A stretch of DNA of 64,000 nucleotides from NCBI GenBank assembly GCA_947179155.2, contig OX359264.1, positions 7,455,501-7,519,500 of the forward strand. The letters are read 5' to 3'. Source of the stretch: Hedera helix. Taxonomy: Eukaryota; Streptophyta; Magnoliopsida; Apiales; Araliaceae. Under the pieces are notes generated by a model. It was not told the origin of the DNA. It ran no database searches and worked only from the letters and a program-made list of their open reading frames with translations. Of this stretch, positions 25,367 through 37,446 are shown piece after piece (position 1 is the first letter of the stretch; each line of letters opens with the position of its first letter). A program made the translations under genes and the position numbers.

Positions 25367-26074
25367 CTATCGCTTTCCACCTCTACCTCCGTTCTTGGCG
25401 CCCCTTGGAGCAGCACCCTCGGGCATGTTACCCTTGGATGACTTTTGTGGTGACTTGGCCGTCACCTCTGCTTTCTTTGCCTTCTTTTCATCTTTGGTTT
25501 TCTTAATCCTCTCCTTCATTTCACTGAGGTCATAGGTTTTAATCAAGATTATATATAAAGGAGAAATGAAAATCTGGAATTGAAAGCCAACAAGATGTGA
25601 TCCCGTAGGGTTATCAAGATCTTCCTTTACAAATCATGCAAGATATAGAATAATCATATGGCAAAGCAGCTTCTCAGGCAGCATCTCTGACTTCTTGCTT
25701 CTCAGTTCTTCTCTTTTGTATTACTTCCCAGGTCGCACCAACTATAGACCTTGACTAAGGCTTCTTGGTCTATAGACCTTGAATAAGGCTTCTTAGTCTA
25801 TAGACCTTGAATAAGGCTTCTTGGTCACTCGGCGTCTCTTCTTCACAGATTCGACAGTTATATCCTATGAATGATACATGTAGATAGTCAAAATTCTCGA
25901 AGCTCCAACAGCAAACACTTTATCCGAGACATCGAAGAAGAGTGAGGAAAAACAAACAAACTCCTTACAAAAAGAAAATTTACCTTTTTTTGTTGTTTCC
26001 TGTCCAAGTAAGCTTAGAAGGCTTCAGTCCGTTGTGCAAGTACCTCTTGCATTTTGAACCAACGAAGAGGAACA
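25367..26074 (-). pseudogene. 60S ribosomal protein L24 (eL24) pseudogene, 5' part missing
   Basis: Minus-strand exons at 26074-25984 (VFLF.GSKCKRYLHNGLKPSK), 25864 to about 25664 (KKRRRVTKKPYSRSI and EVIQKRRTEKQEVRDAA) and 25523-25367 (MKERIKKTKDEKKAKK to the stop) follow plant RPL24. Defects: about 10 bases are lost after SKLTWT, shifting the frame before RKQQKK; the 'aagaagccttattcaaggtctatagac' segment of exon 3 is present three times in tandem; a TGA follows RDAA; the exon 3 donor GT has become AT. Exon 1 (MVLKTELCRFSG in relatives) is absent on both sides of the Helitron. Introns are kept, so it came from DNA duplication, not from retroposition. Confidence 0.88.
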
Positions 26075-26259
26075 CTTTTAAATAATAGATCAATACAAAA
26101 AATTTAGTACAAGTAAGTCCAGTAAAATGAACAGAGCCAATCTATCTATTATCTATTATCTATTCTATTATTATAATATATTAAAATACAGTACATTAAC
26201 ACCGAGGTAATGACACTTGTCAACCTGTCCATTACTCTACTTCCCTACTATTTATTACA

Positions 26260-27488
26260 ATTGATTTATTAATATATTTATCCATTAATTTATTTTTTGA
26301 ATATTATTTCATAAAAATATGAAAATAACCACAAATATAAATCTAATTTTTACATAATTGCATATAACTCTCACAATAAATTTTTGAATTTTTTTAAAGC
26401 TAATTTTTTAAAAATATTATCCCATAATTGCATATAACTCTCATGCATAAAAATATGTAATTATCCAATAATTTAATTTTTTAAAATTTTTTATAGCTAA
26501 TTCTCACAAAAATATATATATAATATTATACCATAATTCAACACAAATATAAATACGATTTTAGTATATATAATAGATTTATTATGTAACAATGAAATAG
26601 TATATATGGTTATCCATCGTCCGTTACCAATGCCTTTCAATTAGAGTTCTACTTTTTATTTCACATTGGTCAATGATTTCTGAGTTGTCATTTCTCGAAT
26701 TACATATGACATTATCTTTCAACAAAAATATAATTATCCCATAATTGATTTATTAATATATTTATCCAATAATTTATTTTTTGAATATTATCTAATAAAA
26801 ATATGAAAATAACCACAAATATAAATCTATTTTTTACTTAATTGCATATAACTCTCACAATAAATTTTTGAATTTTCTTAAAGCTAATTTTTTAAAAATA
26901 TTATCCCATAATTGCATATAACTCTCATGCATAAAAAAATGTAATTATCTAATAATTTAATTTTTTTAAATTTTTTATAGCTAATTCTCACAAATATATA
27001 TATAATAATATCTCATAATTCAACACAAATATAAATATGATTTTAGTATATATAATAGATTTCTTATGTAACAATGAAATAGTATATATGGTTATCCATC
27101 GTTCGTTACCAATGCCTTTCAACTAGAGTTTCTAATTTTTATTTTACATTGACCGATGATTTCTGAGTTGTCATTTATCGAATTACATATCACATTATCT
27201 TTCAACACAAATATAATTATCCCATAATTGATTTATTAATATATTTATCCAATAATCTATTTTTTGAATATTATCTCATAAAAATATGAAAATAACCACA
27301 AATATAAATCTAATTTTTACATAATTGCATATATTTCTCACAATAAATTTTTGAATTTTTTTAAAGCTTATTTTTTAAAAATATTATCCCATAATTGCAT
27401 ATAACTCTCATGCATAAAAATATGTAATTATCTAATAATTTAATTTTTTTAAAATTTTTTACAGTGAATTCTCACTCAAAAATATATA
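26260..27488. repeat. ~484-bp tandem repeat inside the Helitron, left part
   Basis: Units start at 'attgatttattaatata' 26260, 26744 and 27227 (periods 484 and 483). Each unit carries the phrases 'ccacaaatataaatct', 'cataactctcatgcat' and 'tggttatccatcgtccgtta'. The third unit is interrupted at 27493 by the palindrome and resumes at 42971. The full-length units show what the insertion site looked like before the event. Confidence 0.88.
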
Positions 27489-27493
27489 TATAA

Positions 27494-30251
27494 TGTAATA
27501 TCCCAAATATTTTAAAAATGATCTGACAAGGTTAAACTTAGAAAAGGTTAAAACCTAAACCCTAAACCTAAAAACCCTAAGGGTTAAACCCTAAAAAGTT
27601 ACTATTCACATATACGCGTATAATACAAAAATTATACGGGTATAATACGAAAATTATACGGTATAAATACGAAAAAGTCAACTGTGAATAGTAAAAGTCA
27701 ACTATGTTACATGTATACTTGATTAAGATTAAGGTTAGTTAAAATTAAGATTAACTTAATAAGTTTAATTGGTGAATTAAGAAACTAATCAACTAATCAA
27801 CCAATCAAGTTGCTAGCTTTAGTAGAGAATTAACCAATGTTGAGTTAGTTGTTAACTCTAGTTAGTAGATAAAGTTAAAGCCTAAGCTAAGCCAAAGTTG
27901 GAGCCAAGATATAAACCAAACTTGGAGCTAAAGTTGGAGCCAAACCAAACTTGGAGCCAAAGTAGAAGCCAAACTTGGAGCCAAAGTATAAACTAAACTT
28001 GGAGCCAAAGTTGGAGTCAAGCCAAACTTAGAGCCAAAGTAGAAGCCAAACTTAGAGCCAAACTTAAAGCCAAGTCAAACTTGGAGCCAAAGATTAGTTG
28101 CTATTTTTACCATTTTATCCTAACTTGAAAAATCCTATAAATAGGAACATTCACTTTTCATAATCCTTACCAATTTACCAAGTAAATTAGAGCAACAAAG
28201 CTAGAGAGATATATTGTTAGATTTATCTTGTTGATGAGTATTGAAGCCTTGCACAAATTGTTGTCAAAGCTTACACTCCAAGAGGTAATCTCTAGTTGTT
28301 ATTATGAAAATTTTCTATTCGTAGAGTAAATGTGAATAGCTATAATGCTCGATTTATTTTATGTCTAGAGTAGTGAAATCAACATTATAAGTAGTTATAA
28401 TGTCCATTTCATTTCAAGTATTTAGTTAAAAAGCTCAAAACACAAGCCGTTACGATGTTCGATTTTTCTTATCGTTCTTCGTGTTCTTGAGTGAAAGTCA
28501 TGAAATCTTACATAAGTAGGTTTATAATTTTGTTATTTTTATGTTATCAAGTGTTATTGAGTGTTAGAACATGTTATCTTAGCAAATTAATTCTTGAGGT
28601 ATCATGTTTTACCAATTGGTTCAAAGAAAGTTCAATCAGTTTTTGAGCAGTCACTTTTAGGCCGAAATCTGTACAAATCTGTCAAGAATTTCGAACTTTG
28701 GACAAAATATGAATTGTAGAGGCAGAAGTTACAAACGTGTGAAATTTTGAACAGCTAAAAAATGTTTTAAAACGAAGAAGTTATGACCATTTAACCGAGC
28801 CGGGGTCTGGCAATCCAACAATCTGCCCAAATCCGAAAATTTGGCTTAAAAATGAGTTTTTGAGTTAGCCATTTTTTCAAATAATTCCACCTATTAAAAT
28901 AGTTTAAATAAGTTAATATAAGACTTATGAAGTTATATAATACGATGAATTTAACCGCTTATGAACTAAATGACTGTGTAGAGTTTTAACGCTCCGTCGG
29001 AAAACCCTAGTTTTGATTTGAGGCAAGTTATAAACCTTTATGTATTATTAGCATGTTCTAAGATGGTTCATGTTATTATGTGATACTTGATATGAGAAAG
29101 TACATGAATGAAGGTCTTATGTGATTAAATGATTAAGTGTTAGTTATTGATTAACTGTTAAATGTTAATTGATATTTGATGATGCATATGAGTATACATG
29201 AAATATGATTATTGTTAAGTATAAATTAATATGAACTGAGATGTATGTTCAGTCAAAGTATGTTAAAGTTTATATGAAAGCATAAACTGTGTATGTGATA
29301 ATATATTAGACTTGATGAACCGTCGTGCTCATTCTTGCGAATAAAACCTTATTTGCAGATTAAAGATGAACGTTAAGAATATCATGAATGTAAAGTTGAA
29401 GCGTAGATTATGTTTTCATGTTTATTATTTGTATTTGTATAAGTCATAATGACTATTGTAATACGAACAAACAAACATGTAACCAAATATTAAATAAATG
29501 ATATAAATTATTATCATAAGAATGTTGTTATGTCTTTATTTTGATATAACTTAGAAATTTTAAGACTTAACATAGTATTGATAATGATTTATTTATCTGA
29601 ATGAGGATCGATAAATAACTTGTGAGTGTTGTACACCCGAGACAAGACTAAGCGATGTTGACTGGTCAAATTCATCGTTAAGGTTCCTCGGACCCAGGTA
29701 TAACTCGTTATTACTATTATGAATGTCGGATAAGTAGGTTTATTAATATGAAGAGATATCACTATAAACAAATATGTTTCGAATGAGGGTTTTAACTAGT
29801 TGGGTAATGTTCTGCACGGAAAGAGAATTTTGCACCGGACAAAGATACAACCATTTGTTATGGATAAAGATGCAAACATTTATCACGGGTGAAGATACAA
29901 ACATTCACAGCGAGATTCCCTGTTCCCAAGAGTCGTCTTAATGATTTAATGCCGTGGATATTGGAACATTTAAATTTATAGAATATTTAAATCTTAAGGT
30001 TAAAATGGGACCGTTATATATGGTGTTATCCATTAATACGAATGAAATACAAGTTAATACTTGTATAAATATTGAGACCGAGATCAAGTTAAGATCCAGG
30101 GACAAAGTTAAGAGAAATTTTTAATGTATAGTCTAAAATAAGACTAATTTAACTAATATGATTATAAGATCATTGGTTAAGTCGATAGATGTATGAAATT
30201 AACGCACATGGTCTGTCGCATAGTGAGTGCGGGGATTTTGGGAGAGTTACA
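27494..30251 (+). repeat. Family A LTR, left arm (2758 bp)
   Basis: It starts TGTAATATCCC, ends GGGAGAGTTACA (short inverted TGTAA/TTACA termini) and is followed by a PBS. A TATA box 'cctataaatagg' lies at about 28132. Upstream is a minisatellite of 'ggagccaaacttggagcc' (about 27890-28092). The matching right-arm copy shows that about 300 bp are missing here just after 'gatctgacaag' near 27530. Short open frames here are non-coding LTR. Confidence 0.85.
27890..28092. repeat. Minisatellite in the left family A LTR
   Basis: Repeated variants of 'gccaaacttggagccaaagt', about 18-20 bp. The right arm contains the inverted counterpart at about 42066-42243, where its translation gives a Gly/Phe/Ser-rich open frame without meaning. 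Confidence 0.85.
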
Positions 30252-30827
30252 GTTGGTGTCAGAGCTATAAACAAATAGCCTCGAGCCTCTCGCTGGTGAC
30301 TGCCCATGAAATGGGAGGCACCGAAGCCAGACTCTCCGTAAGGGACGCCGCATGCGATGGCAAACTGATAGGTACCAGTGTAAGGTGTTATTGAATGATG
30401 GTTATAGTTGGTATCAGAGCCGTGGATTATAGTTTCGAGGTAATAAGTACCTTGGAGTATAATCTGATGGATTAAGAAGAAATGGACTTGTGAAGAGTCC
30501 GTAGATAATTAAAAGATATACATAAATCTTATTAACTCTTAATACCTAAAAACATTATGTGAAAGAAATATAATGAATGAAGGAAGATAAACTCTTTACG
30601 AGAATATCTAAAGATAAATGGACTTTTAATGAGTTCTCAAAGCAAGCAATAAGATAAAATAATCTTATTGGTTTTTGTGTGAAACTGTTTCATCAAAATG
30701 AAATGTTGTGTGTGTAATTATACCTAAGAAAAGAGATGACTAAACTCATAGAAATGTAAATGATAAATGAATGAATTCATAAGATAGTTAGAGAACGAGT
30801 AAGTTTGGATTGCAATTGAAAACTCAT
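30252..30827 (+). other. Internal region of family A between PBS and Tat LTR, left arm
   Basis: About 580 bases without ORF. The first 170 bases are GC-rich (around 'gaggcaccgaagccagactc'). A second PBS-like TGGTATCAGAGC occurs at 30409-30420, so two PBS motifs lie 154 bases apart. The inverted counterpart is 36920-37441 plus 40715-40730, interrupted by the solo LTR. Confidence 0.7.
30254..30265 (+). other. Primer binding site of family A, left arm
   Basis: TGGTGTCAGAGC two bases after the LTR end, one mismatch from the common tRNA-Met PBS. The right-arm copy 'gctctgataccaac' (40717-40730) keeps the unmutated TGGTATCAGAGC on the minus strand. Confidence 0.8.
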
Positions 30828-32897
30828 TGTAGACACCCAAATATTGCACTTGTCTACTAACCTGGGCAGGAGGGCAAAATCGTCATGTCGCATGGCCTGC
30901 GAAAAGGAATGGTGAATTTTAGCAGTCATAACAAGCAAACACGACAACGAATCGACATCGAATTGCGCGATACAGGGATACAAATTGATCTAGACGAACC
31001 GAAACAGTCAATACATCCTACCAACAGTCCCCAGATTGCAAGATACGAATAATACAGCAAAAATGATGATTTAAAACTCCATGGCACGAAAATCGAGGAA
31101 AGATAGCCAAGCGACCGCAGATGTATTTGCGTTTTTTGTGGCTCGAGAAAACACCTGGTAGCTGAAGCGGTAGGTGAGATGGCGACAGCAGGCAGCCGCA
31201 GATGCACCTGCGGCTACCTCCAAACGCCTATACAACGTCCATTTTTCATCCGAGAGCAAAAGGAAGAGAAGAAAAAGTGGGGAAGAAATGGAGAAAGAGA
31301 GATAGAATATAGAGAGAGAAAGCTACGGTTTTGATAAAAAAAAAAAAGGGGAGGTTTTGTCTCTTTTTAGCTTCAATATTTGTTCAATCTTGTGTTCTAT
31401 ATTTGGTTGTGAAGTATAAAGTGATTCTTGAAGTATTGCATCGTGAAAAAGGGCATTTCTTGAAGTTTTTTTTTATCTTGTTTTCTCCTTATGATTTCTC
31501 GTTGTTGGGTTGTTTGAATGTAGAATCTTTGTTGTATTAGTAAGGATCCATGGATTAGGGATGATTAGTGAGGGTTCCGTCGGAATGAAATTTTCTCGTA
31601 ATGTCCCGATGATATCCGTATGGTGATATATAGTTTATTATGGTAATATATAGTTAATAGTGTTTTAACTTGCTATTTTAAGTTATTGTGGTGTAGTAGT
31701 AAATCTAGTGTTATTGAGTTTTCCATTGTATCCATATTATTGTTGTGTGGTGATTTTGGGATTGTGAGCCTAGGAATGAGATCATTGTGATCAAATTTCA
31801 AAGATGGACAATTTTTGGTATATGTAGTTATGGCGATGTGCCATTTATTGTACATATGTAAATTTCAGGTCTTAAAACGATATCGAGTTTAAATCGGGTT
31901 TAAGGCCTCGTAATAGTGGAATATGTGATTGTGGGTGTTTGGGGTTATTTAGATAGCTCACATGCCATTGAATAGCCCCGACACATTTTTTAATGTCTGA
32001 TTTGATTTGCGACATGAAAAGCGATTTCAAAAAAAACAAAACAATAAAGACTTTCTAAAAGTAATCAAATTAGGGTATTAGAATCATAAGGCTTAAAATC
32101 GAGAGTTTTAATGAACGTCGATACCTATTTAACGAAAATGCTACAATCGTTTTTTAAACATCATTAAAAATAGTTTTGTAAAAATAGATAAACATTTTTC
32201 ATTAAACTTTGGTGCATAGGGTCAAAGAGTGCCTAGAAGTTGTCTTCATCTTATTTTACTTTACTATCAAAAGGCAATGTATAGTCTCGATTCCTATTTG
32301 ACGAAAATTTAAAAACCCTTATTTTTCTAAAACAACATCTAATAAAAATCTCATCGCTTTTGAAATTAAAATCAATATCTATTATAAAGTAAAGCATTTT
32401 CGTATTGTTTAAAAGACGTTCTAAAATGTTTTCCAGATAAAGCACGTTTTCTACAAAAAAATCAAAGCGGCTTTTCATGCAAAATTAACCACAACATTCA
32501 TTTAAGCACACACATATATACATACACGTTTTAGGATTTTAAAAGGATAGGAAAGCATCAAGATTGCGGTAACCGTGTTTTCACGGAAGTCGGGGGGTGC
32601 CTAACACCTTCCCCTCGCTTAAGCAAGCCCCGAACTCTGTGAATCTTAATTTGCAGGCCAGTTAATTCGGAGTCATACATGACCAGCACGATTACGAAAA
32701 CTAAAACTCAGATGAGTTGGTACATCCATTTCAAACATACCAACTGGTGACTCTGGTCAATTGGCTCATCATAAAATCAACCTTTCAAACCTCGTCGACA
32801 CTTGTGCTGATCTTTTCCAAAAATCACCTGTCATAATTAAAAGGCTAAAATTAGAAAGGGTAATTATCAAGAGGAGATGATTTTCCCGGTGTCGACA
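30828..32897 (+). repeat. Tat/Ogre-like LTR, left arm (2070 bp)
   Basis: It starts TGTAGACACCC and ends GGTGTCGACA. The downstream part 'gggggtgcctaacaccttcc' and the following PBS-type sequence 'tggcgacttcgctggggag' are characteristic of Tat-lineage gypsy elements as remembered. It includes 'ccgcagatgcacctgcggc' hairpin-like phrases near 31196. The second LTR of this element is not present downstream; the palindrome centre cuts the element. Confidence 0.75.
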
Positions 32898-32918
32898 GCT
32901 GGCGACTTCGCTGGGGAG
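32898..32918 (+). other. Primer binding site region of the Tat-like element, left arm
   Basis: TGGCGACTTCGCTGGGGAG immediately after the LTR end. The right arm has the inverted copy at about 34810-34830 reading TGGCGACTCCGCTGGGGAG. Confidence 0.65.
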
Positions 32919-33673
32919 CGTTAGAGGGCTTAAGCCGCGTTCAAATTTTGATGATTTCCTATCTTTTAAATATCCGCGAATCGAATGTGTGGTTGCAATA
33001 TTTGCATTGATTTACATTTTTTGTGCGTATGAATGAATGTGCGAGTTTTATGACTGCATTATCTTTTCGAGGCTTTATTGTCATTATATGTATATGGTGA
33101 GGTACGATGAATGTATGATTGAGCAGTTCCTCCTCCTGGACAAACCCGTCGGATGTGGATTACTGGACTTAAAGGGCACTCCCCAGCGAGGCTCAGGAAA
33201 AACATTCACTCAGATCCAATCCAATTGAAAGACCGGATTTATTCCCGTCTAGTATGTTGCGAAGATCTGGAAACCTTCATTCTGAAAAGCCCGCAAGAGT
33301 AACTTAGGGTAGGTCAGCCTCAGATAGACCCAGTACATTGGAAGTCTCTTCATACCCTATTACGCTTTACGCACATGATGTCATGTTTAAATTCAAACGT
33401 TTTTGTATATCTCCCACCTTATCAAAATAAAGTGATAACCTTTGTTTTACAGGGAGAGCATCATAAATTCACATTAGCATACCTTGGTTGAAATAAAGAA
33501 CCACTAACACTGTTTTGCAGGAAAAGATTAAAAAACTCAAAAACACAGAAATATTCGCTTTAGCATGCATCCACTTGTGTCATTCCCCGAAACTAAACTT
33601 AGGTTGTTTTATTTGTAGGATTGCTCCTCAAACCCGCCTTCGATCTAAAAAAGCTCGGGATTCAACAATCGAG

Positions 33674-33853
33674 ATGGCCGAAAATCCTAATCCTAACCCG
33701 GCTCCTATCTCTTGGGAAGAGGTTAAAGCCGTAAAAAATCAAATGGCTAAGATAACCATGTTATTAAAGGAGCATTTCAAGCTGAAACCGGGGCCGCAAC
33801 TCGAGGATCCACCGTGGTCATCATCACAGGGGAACGGGACGACCCAATTACAA
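33674..33853 (+). pseudogene. Start of Tat-like gag, left arm
   Basis: The ATG at 33674 opens MAENPNPNPAPISWEEVK, KNQMAKITMLLKEHFKL and DPPWSSSQGNG, the kind of Pro/Asn-rich N terminus seen in Tat/Ogre gag proteins. After about 57 codons the sequence reaches the palindrome spacer and then reads the opposite arm backwards, so the rest of gag is absent. Confidence 0.6.
33844..33853. other. Centre (10-nt spacer) of the palindrome
   Basis: The left arm ends GGGACGAC (33836-33843) and the right arm starts GTCGTCCC (33854-33861), with ccaattacaa between. Symmetry continues without a break for dozens of bases on each side, for example the BamHI-like ggatcc on both sides. The small GACGAC/GTCGTC inverted repeat is a natural point for a DNA 3' end to fold back and prime on itself. 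Confidence 0.9.
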
Positions 33854-34023
33854 GTCGTCCCGTTCCCCTGTGATGATGACCACGGTGGATCCTCGGGTTG
33901 CGGCCCCGATTTCAGCTTGAAATGCTCCTTTAATAACATAGTTATCTCAGTCATTTGATTTTTTACGGTTTTAACCTCTTCCCGAGAGATAGGAGCCAGG
34001 TTAGGATTAGGATTTTCGGCCAT
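33854..34023 (-). pseudogene. Start of Tat-like gag, right arm
   Basis: The inverted counterpart of the left gag start: MAENPNPNLAPISREEVK and TEITMLLKEHFKLKSGPQ read down from 34023 to the palindrome centre. Several amino-acid differences from the left copy show independent drift. Confidence 0.6.
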
Positions 34024-34830
34024 CTCGATTGTTGAATCCCGGGCTTTTTTAGATCAAAGGCGGGTTTGAGGAGCAATCCTACAAATCCTATAAATAAAAT
34101 AACCCAAGTTTAGTTTCGGGGAATGACACAAGTGGATGCATGCTAAAGCGAATATCTTTGTATTTTTGAGTTTTTTAATATTTTCCTGCAAAATAGTGTT
34201 AGTGGTCCTTTATTTCAACCAAGGTATACTAATGTAAATTTATGATGCTCTCCAAGCTCTCCCTGTAAAACAGAGGTTAGCACTTTATTTTGACAAGGTG
34301 GGAGATATACAAAAACGTTTGACTTTAAACATGACATCATGTGCGTAAAGCGTAATAGGGTATGAAAAGACTTCCCATGCGTTGGGTTTATCTGAGGCTG
34401 ACCTACCCTAAGTTACTCTCGCGGACTTTTCAGCATGAAGGTTCCCAGATCTTCGCAATATACTAGACGGGAATAAATCCGGTCTTTCAATTGGATTGGA
34501 TCTGAGTAGATACTTTTCCTGAGCCTCGCTGGAGAGCTCCCATTTGAGTCCAGTAATCCACATCCGACGGGTTTGTCCTAGGAGGAGGAACTGCTCAATC
34601 ATACATTCATCATACATTCATCGTACCTCACCGCATGCATATGATGACAATAAAGCCTCGAAAAGATCATGCAGTCACAAAACTCACACATTCATTCATA
34701 TGCGCAAAAAATGTAAATCAATGCAAATATTGCAATCACACATTCGATTCGCAGATATTTAAAAGATAGGAAAGCATCAAAATTTGAACGCAGCTTAAGC
34801 CCTCTAACGCTCCCCAGCGGAGTCGCCAAC

Positions 34831-36919
34831 TGTCGACGCTGGAAAAATCGTCTCCTATTGATAATTACCCTTTCCAATTTTAGCCTTTTAATTATGAAAG
34901 GTGATTTTTGGAAAAGATCGTTACAAGTGTCGACGAAGTTTGAAAGGTTGATTTTATGATAAGCCAATTGACTAGAGTCGCCAGTTGGTATGTTTGAAAT
35001 GGATGTACCAACTAATTCGAGTTTTAGTTTTCGTAATCGTGCTGACTTATGTATGACTCCGAATTAATTAGCCTACAAACCGAGATTCACAGAGTTCGGG
35101 ACTTGCTTAAGCGAGGGGAAGGTGTTAAGCACCCCCCGACTTCCGTGAAAACACTGTTATCGCAATCTTGATGTTTTTCTATCATTTTAAAATCCTAAAA
35201 CGTGTATGTATGTTTGTGTGTGTGCCTAAATGAATGTTGTGGTTAATTTTGCATAAAAAGTCACTTTGATTTTTTTTATAGAAAACGTGCTTTATCTGGA
35301 AAGCGTTTTAGAACGTCTTTTGACCCATACGAAAAGGCTTTACTTTATAATAGATATTGATTTTAATTTCAAAAGCGATGAGATTTTTATTAGGTGTCGT
35401 TTTAGAAAAACAAGGGTTTTTAAACTTTCGTCAAATAGGAATCGAGACTATACATTGACTTTTGACAGTAAAGCAAAATAAGATGAAGGCAACTTCTAGG
35501 AGCTTTTTAACCCTATGCACCAAAGTTTAATGAAAAACGTTTATCTATTTTTACAAAATCATTTTTAATGATGTTTAAAAAACGATTGTAGCCTTTTCGT
35601 TAAATAGGTATCGACGTTCATTAAAACTCTCGATTTTAAGCCTCGTGATTCTAATACTATAATTTGATTACTTTTAGAAAGTCTTTATCGTTTTGTTTTT
35701 TTTTTAAATCGCTTTTCATGTCGCAAATCAAATCAGGCATTAAAAAATGTGTCGGGGCTATTCAAGGGCACGTGAGCCATCTAAATAACCCCAAACACCC
35801 ACAATCACATATTCCACTATTACGGGATTTTAAACCCGATTTCAGCTCGATATCAAGACCCGAAATTTACATATGTACAATAAAGGGCACATCGCCATAA
35901 CTACATATATCAAAAATTATCCATCTTTGGAATTTGATCACAATGATCTCATTCCTAGGCTCACAATCCCAAAATCACCACACAACAATAATATGGATAC
36001 AATGGAAAACTCAATAACACTAGATTTATTACTACACCACAATAATCTAAAATAGCAAGTTAAAACACTATGAACTATACATTACCGTAATAAACTATAT
36101 ATCACCATACGGATATCATCGGGACATTAGGAGGAAATTTCGTTCTAACGGAACCCTCACTAATCATCCCTAATCCATGGATCCTTACTAATACAACAAA
36201 GATACTATATTCAAACAACCCAACAACAAGAAATCATAAGGAGAAAACAAGATAAAAAAAAAAACTTCAAAAATGCCCATTTTCACCTTACAATACTTTA
36301 AGAATCACTTTATACTTCACAACCAAATATAGAACACAAGATTGGACAAATATTGAAGCTAAAAAGAGACAAAACCTCCCCTTTTTTTTTATCAAAATCG
36401 TAGCTTTCTCTTTCTATATTCTATCTCTCTTTCTCCATTTCTTCCCCACTTTTTCTTCTCTTCCTTTTGCTCTCGGATGAAAAATGGACGCTGTATAGGC
36501 GTTTGGAGGCAGCCGCAGGTGCATCTGCGGCTGTCTGCTGTCGCTATCTCACCTACCACCTCGGCTGCTGAGTGTTTTCTCGAGCCACGAAAATGCCTAA
36601 AAGTCTTTCGCCGCAGATACATCTGCGACCGACCGGCTTCCTTTCCTCGATTCTCATGTCATGCAGTCTTAAATTATCATTTTTTGTTGTATTATTTGTA
36701 TCTCGCAATCTGGGGACTGTTGGTAGGATGAATTGACTGTTTCGGTTCGTCTGGATCAATTCATATCCCTTGTATCGCGCAATTCGATGTCGATTCGTTG
36801 TCGTGTTTACTTGTCATAACGGTGCTGAAATTCACCATTCCTTCTCGCAGGCCATGCGACATGACGATTTTGCCCTCCTGTCCAGGTTAGTAGACAAGTG
36901 CAATATTTGGGTATCTACA
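34831..36919 (-). repeat. Tat/Ogre-like LTR, right arm (2089 bp)
   Basis: On the minus strand it begins TGTAGATACCC at 36919 and ends CGTCGACA at 34831. It is collinear and highly similar to 30828-32897, with scattered substitutions and small indels. Open frames at both LTR copies, such as those near 35266-36055, are LTR sequence and not genes. Confidence 0.78.
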
Positions 36920-37446
36920 ATAAGTTTTCAATTACAATCCAAACGTACTCGTACTCGTTCTCTAACTATCTTATGAATTCATTCATTTATCATTTACATT
37001 TCTATGAGTTTAGTCATCTCATTTCTTAGGTATAATTACACAAAAACCAATAAGATTATTTTATCTTATTGCTTGTTTTGAGAACTTATTAAAAGTCCAT
37101 TTATCTTTAGATATTCTCGTAAAGAGTGAATCTTCATTTATTATATTTCGTTCACATAATGTTTTTAGGTATTAAGATTTAATAAGATTTATGCATATAT
37201 TATAATTATCTACAGACTCTTCACAAGTTCATTTCTTCTTAATCCATCAAATTATACTCCAAGGTACTTATTACCTCGAAACTATAATCCACGGCTTTGA
37301 TACCAACTATAACCATCATTCAATAACACCTTACACTGGTACCTATCAGTTTGTCACCGCATGCGGCGTCCCTTACGGAGAGTCTGGCTTCGGTGCCTCC
37401 CATTTCATGGGCAGTCACCGGCTCGAGGCTCGAGGCTCTTTGTTTA

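Noticed and set aside
29589..29771. Near-identical ~60-codon frames at 29589-29771 (-) and 41211-41393 (+)
   Set aside because: They are the two mirror copies of the same LTR stretch. Conservation comes from the inverted duplication, not from selection on a protein.
35266..36055. Several open frames in the right Tat-like LTR and their mirror copies at 31673-32478
   Set aside because: LTR sequence with no domain; both copies drift without codon-like bias.
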